The notes under the pieces are model-generated. The model saw only the letters and a program-made list of their open reading frames with translations, was not told the origin of the DNA and searched no databases. Below are positions 61,735 to 64,000 of a DNA stretch of 64,000 nt, one piece after another. The stretch comes from Numida meleagris (Eukaryota > Chordata > Aves > Galliformes > Numididae). Location of the stretch: assembly GCF_002078875.1 (NCBI RefSeq), contig NC_034411.1, forward strand, positions 32,692,260 through 32,756,259. The letters run 5' to 3'. Made by a program: the position numbers and the translations under genes. Positions within the stretch are counted from its first letter, which is position 1. Every line of letters starts with the position of its first letter.

Positions 61735-64000
61735 CATGCAAAGAAGTTAAGTGAATCCTACCAAGTGCATGCTGATCATAATGGAGGCTGATTTGTGATC
61801 CTTTTGCTGCTCCAAACTACTTAGTCAACCTGGAATCATAACAGCATTCAGTCACTGAGTTCCAAATCACTGTACAGTAATACTTTCCCGTGTCTGTATC
61901 AGAAGTACAACTTTGTGTTTTCTGCTGTTTAGCCAGGGGTAAGGAGGTAGTCCTACAAGTTGCCAAAATTTTTTCCCTTTCTTTCCCACTGGGAGTATAG
62001 AAAACAAAGGAAAACGTTTACATACGTGGACACTCTTTCCCTCGTGTCGTTTATTATGGTTATTTCAAGATAAGTTTGTTGCTGCAAATAAGATTCTGGA
62101 TCATGGGGCAAATAGCCTGGCACAACTCCCATCTACAGCACCTAAACTATCTTTTTTCCCTAAAATACTCAAAAAGACTGCATCAGACAGCCCACTGGGA
62201 ATAGTCCTGTTAAGTGTAACTACCTGAACAGTTTCTGACTGCTCTCTGGAAAACAAGCAGAGGCCAGGTTGCAGGGAGCATGTAAGTAATTAAGCAATAT
62301 AGACAATACTATTTCAGTACTGCAGCCCATGTCTTGGGTTACCACAGTAAGGTTGTTGTCTTGGAGTCCTTTGAGGTTAGATAAGCCTAGAAGCTCTTTC
62401 CTGTCTTGTGGTCTTTCAGAGATAGAAGAGAAAGACTTGCTATGATCTGGCCAATGCCTTCAAAGCAGGAATGAAATCTGTCCTTTCATCATGAACATGC
62501 GCCTGAAAAGCTGCAACAAACAAATATAAGAGTTACTTGAGCACAGAATTTGAGCCATGCCCACCTCTGAGTTCTTTAAAAATTGTCCATGTTCATTAGT
62601 CTGAAAATAAGCAGAACTAGCTATCCAGCTGTACAGAAGAAAAAATTTAAATCTGAGGGAAAGAAAATAATACTCTTCTGCCTTAATCCTGTGGCCTTTA
62701 CTCACATCAAAAATTCTGCTCACTTCCATGTTCAGTTGCTCATTTGTTTCTGTGCTATACAACAGTCATATCAAATGTTTTAGGCTACAAAGTCCTACTG
62801 CTGGTTTTCAAGGCATTGCAGCTGCCTCTCCTTACTAGTATGGGATAGTAATCACTTACCGTTGAGTGTGCTTCTGAGTAAGGGAACTCTCCAGTCCTGG
62901 TGTGCCTGTAGTGTGATAAATTCTGCAGTGATGTGGGCCTGATGAGATTTTGATGCCCTTTTCTTCAGTGTGTGTTTTAATTATTTTGTGTGTGTTGGAG
63001 TGTTATTTGCCAGAGAAGTGAGTAGCAACTGCATGGAGGACTGCCAGAATCCAAGCATTTCTCCCAGGCCAGAATGGCATGGACAGTCAGAGATGTGTTG
63101 TCCCAGATGCCTTTTCTCGAGCTGTAATTTACAGTACTTCATGATCTTCTGAAATACTGCAGAAAAGCTTGACATTATTGTTAGTTTCAGCTCTGTGAGG
63201 AAATGTGCACTGTCAAATTGTGATACCATGATTGTAACTGCTCTGTATTTTAAACACTGGCTCCAGTCAACACACACATCCTCTGAATGCCTGTTTCCTT
63301 CTATCTACAGTTTTTTGCATGCTTGTAAATAGCTGTGTAGCAGAACAGATACCTTATTCTCCAAGTACTGTAAATTCTCCCTATTAGGGAAAAAAGAACA
63401 AAATTTTTCTTTTGCTGCTGTCTTTGTGAGTACTTTCCTAGCAATGTTTTTATAATCTGAACCTTTTCCTTTCTTATCATTACTGGAAACTGTTCGTATA
63501 TGTCCATTGTATAAACATGAGCATTTTATCTTTTTATTATTTTGTGGTTTAATTGGGAAAAATCTTCATTTTTTCTCAACTCTTTGCTGCTTTACAATCC
63601 TATACTCAGTCTTGTAGCTATTGGAAAGATGAGTTTTCTTATTCACCAAAAGAAAATCTTTGGGATATGATTTTCAAAAACATATGAATTTACTTAAGTC
63701 TGCAGTTTACAGGAGACTGACATTTACAGGAGAGAAGACAATGAACACTGGTAAATACTCCTGCCCTTGGACACACTTAGAGTTGTGGCACCACTGCAGA
63801 TAAGGCCATTTTTTTCTCCTTTTTTTTTTTTTTTTCCTGACTACTTCATCTAAAAAAGAAGAGATGACCCAATAAGAAAATAATCAAATCCCATGATCCT
63901 ATTCACTGTGTCCTTAGTGATAAAGACTATCTGAATGTTCTCAAGTTCCATTGTGTTGGCTGCTTGCAATGTTGAACTCCAGGATTTCCTTCAGGAGCAG
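61735..64000. other. unique noncoding DNA
   Basis: No gene or mobile element is recognised. A T16 run lies at 63820-63835. Overlapping open frames on opposite strands (about 62460-62783 and 62970-63277) have no known motif. Confidence 0.5.

Noticed and set aside
61456..61741. Minus-strand open frames of 93 and 74 codons
   Set aside because: They are antisense shadows of the plus-strand CR1 3' fragment.

Overview
The window looks like noncoding nuclear DNA of a bird, most likely a galliform such as chicken. The main evidence is the repeats. There are several CR1 LINE copies whose 3' ends are built on the octamer ATTCTATG. There is a complete, internally deleted mariner of the chicken Galluhop/Mariner1_GG type with a TA target duplication, and a second terminal fragment of the same family beside a decayed hAT (Charlie-like) transposon. 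Two segments resemble avian endogenous-retrovirus LTRs. Base composition is AT-rich, with many poly-A/T runs and short tandem repeats, as in a vertebrate gene desert or a long intron. Family names come from memory of consensus sequences; no database search was possible.

I find no convincing host protein-coding gene. Open frames are short (132 codons or fewer), many begin at non-ATG codons, they occur on both strands, and none resembles a host protein family. The recognisable coding sequence all belongs to transposons: the C-terminal end of CR1 ORF2 (about 14475-14780, minus, frame intact), a decayed CR1 reverse-transcriptase segment (about 15598-16485, plus), a mariner helix-turn-helix remnant (32499-32726, plus) and the C-terminal dimerisation region of a hAT transposase (36836-37200, minus, with stops and a frameshift).

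Layout. 1-14 kb: unique AT-rich DNA with two CR1 3'-end fragments. 14.4-16.5 kb: a CR1 cluster (young minus-strand copy, 36-bp tandem duplication, old plus-strand copy). 16.5-32.3 kb: mostly unique, with an ATT microsatellite, a 19-bp tandem duplication, a perfect hairpin and an ancient CR1/L3-like LINE remnant at about 28.65 kb. 32.4-38.7 kb: DNA-transposon zone (complete Galluhop, Galluhop end plus hAT, then a CR1 3' end). 39-46 kb: ancient dispersed repeats and two LTR-like segments. 46-61.5 kb: mostly unique, with a slightly richer segment at 58.7-59.0 kb that could be a promoter or untranslated exon, followed by a pyrimidine-rich tract. 61.5 kb to the end: a CR1 copy with an apparent internal deletion, then unique DNA.

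Nothing here forms an operon or pathway. The points of most interest are the hAT/mariner junction, the candidate LTRs, the ancient palindromic repeat near 42.2 kb, and the possible exon or regulatory element near 58.8 kb.
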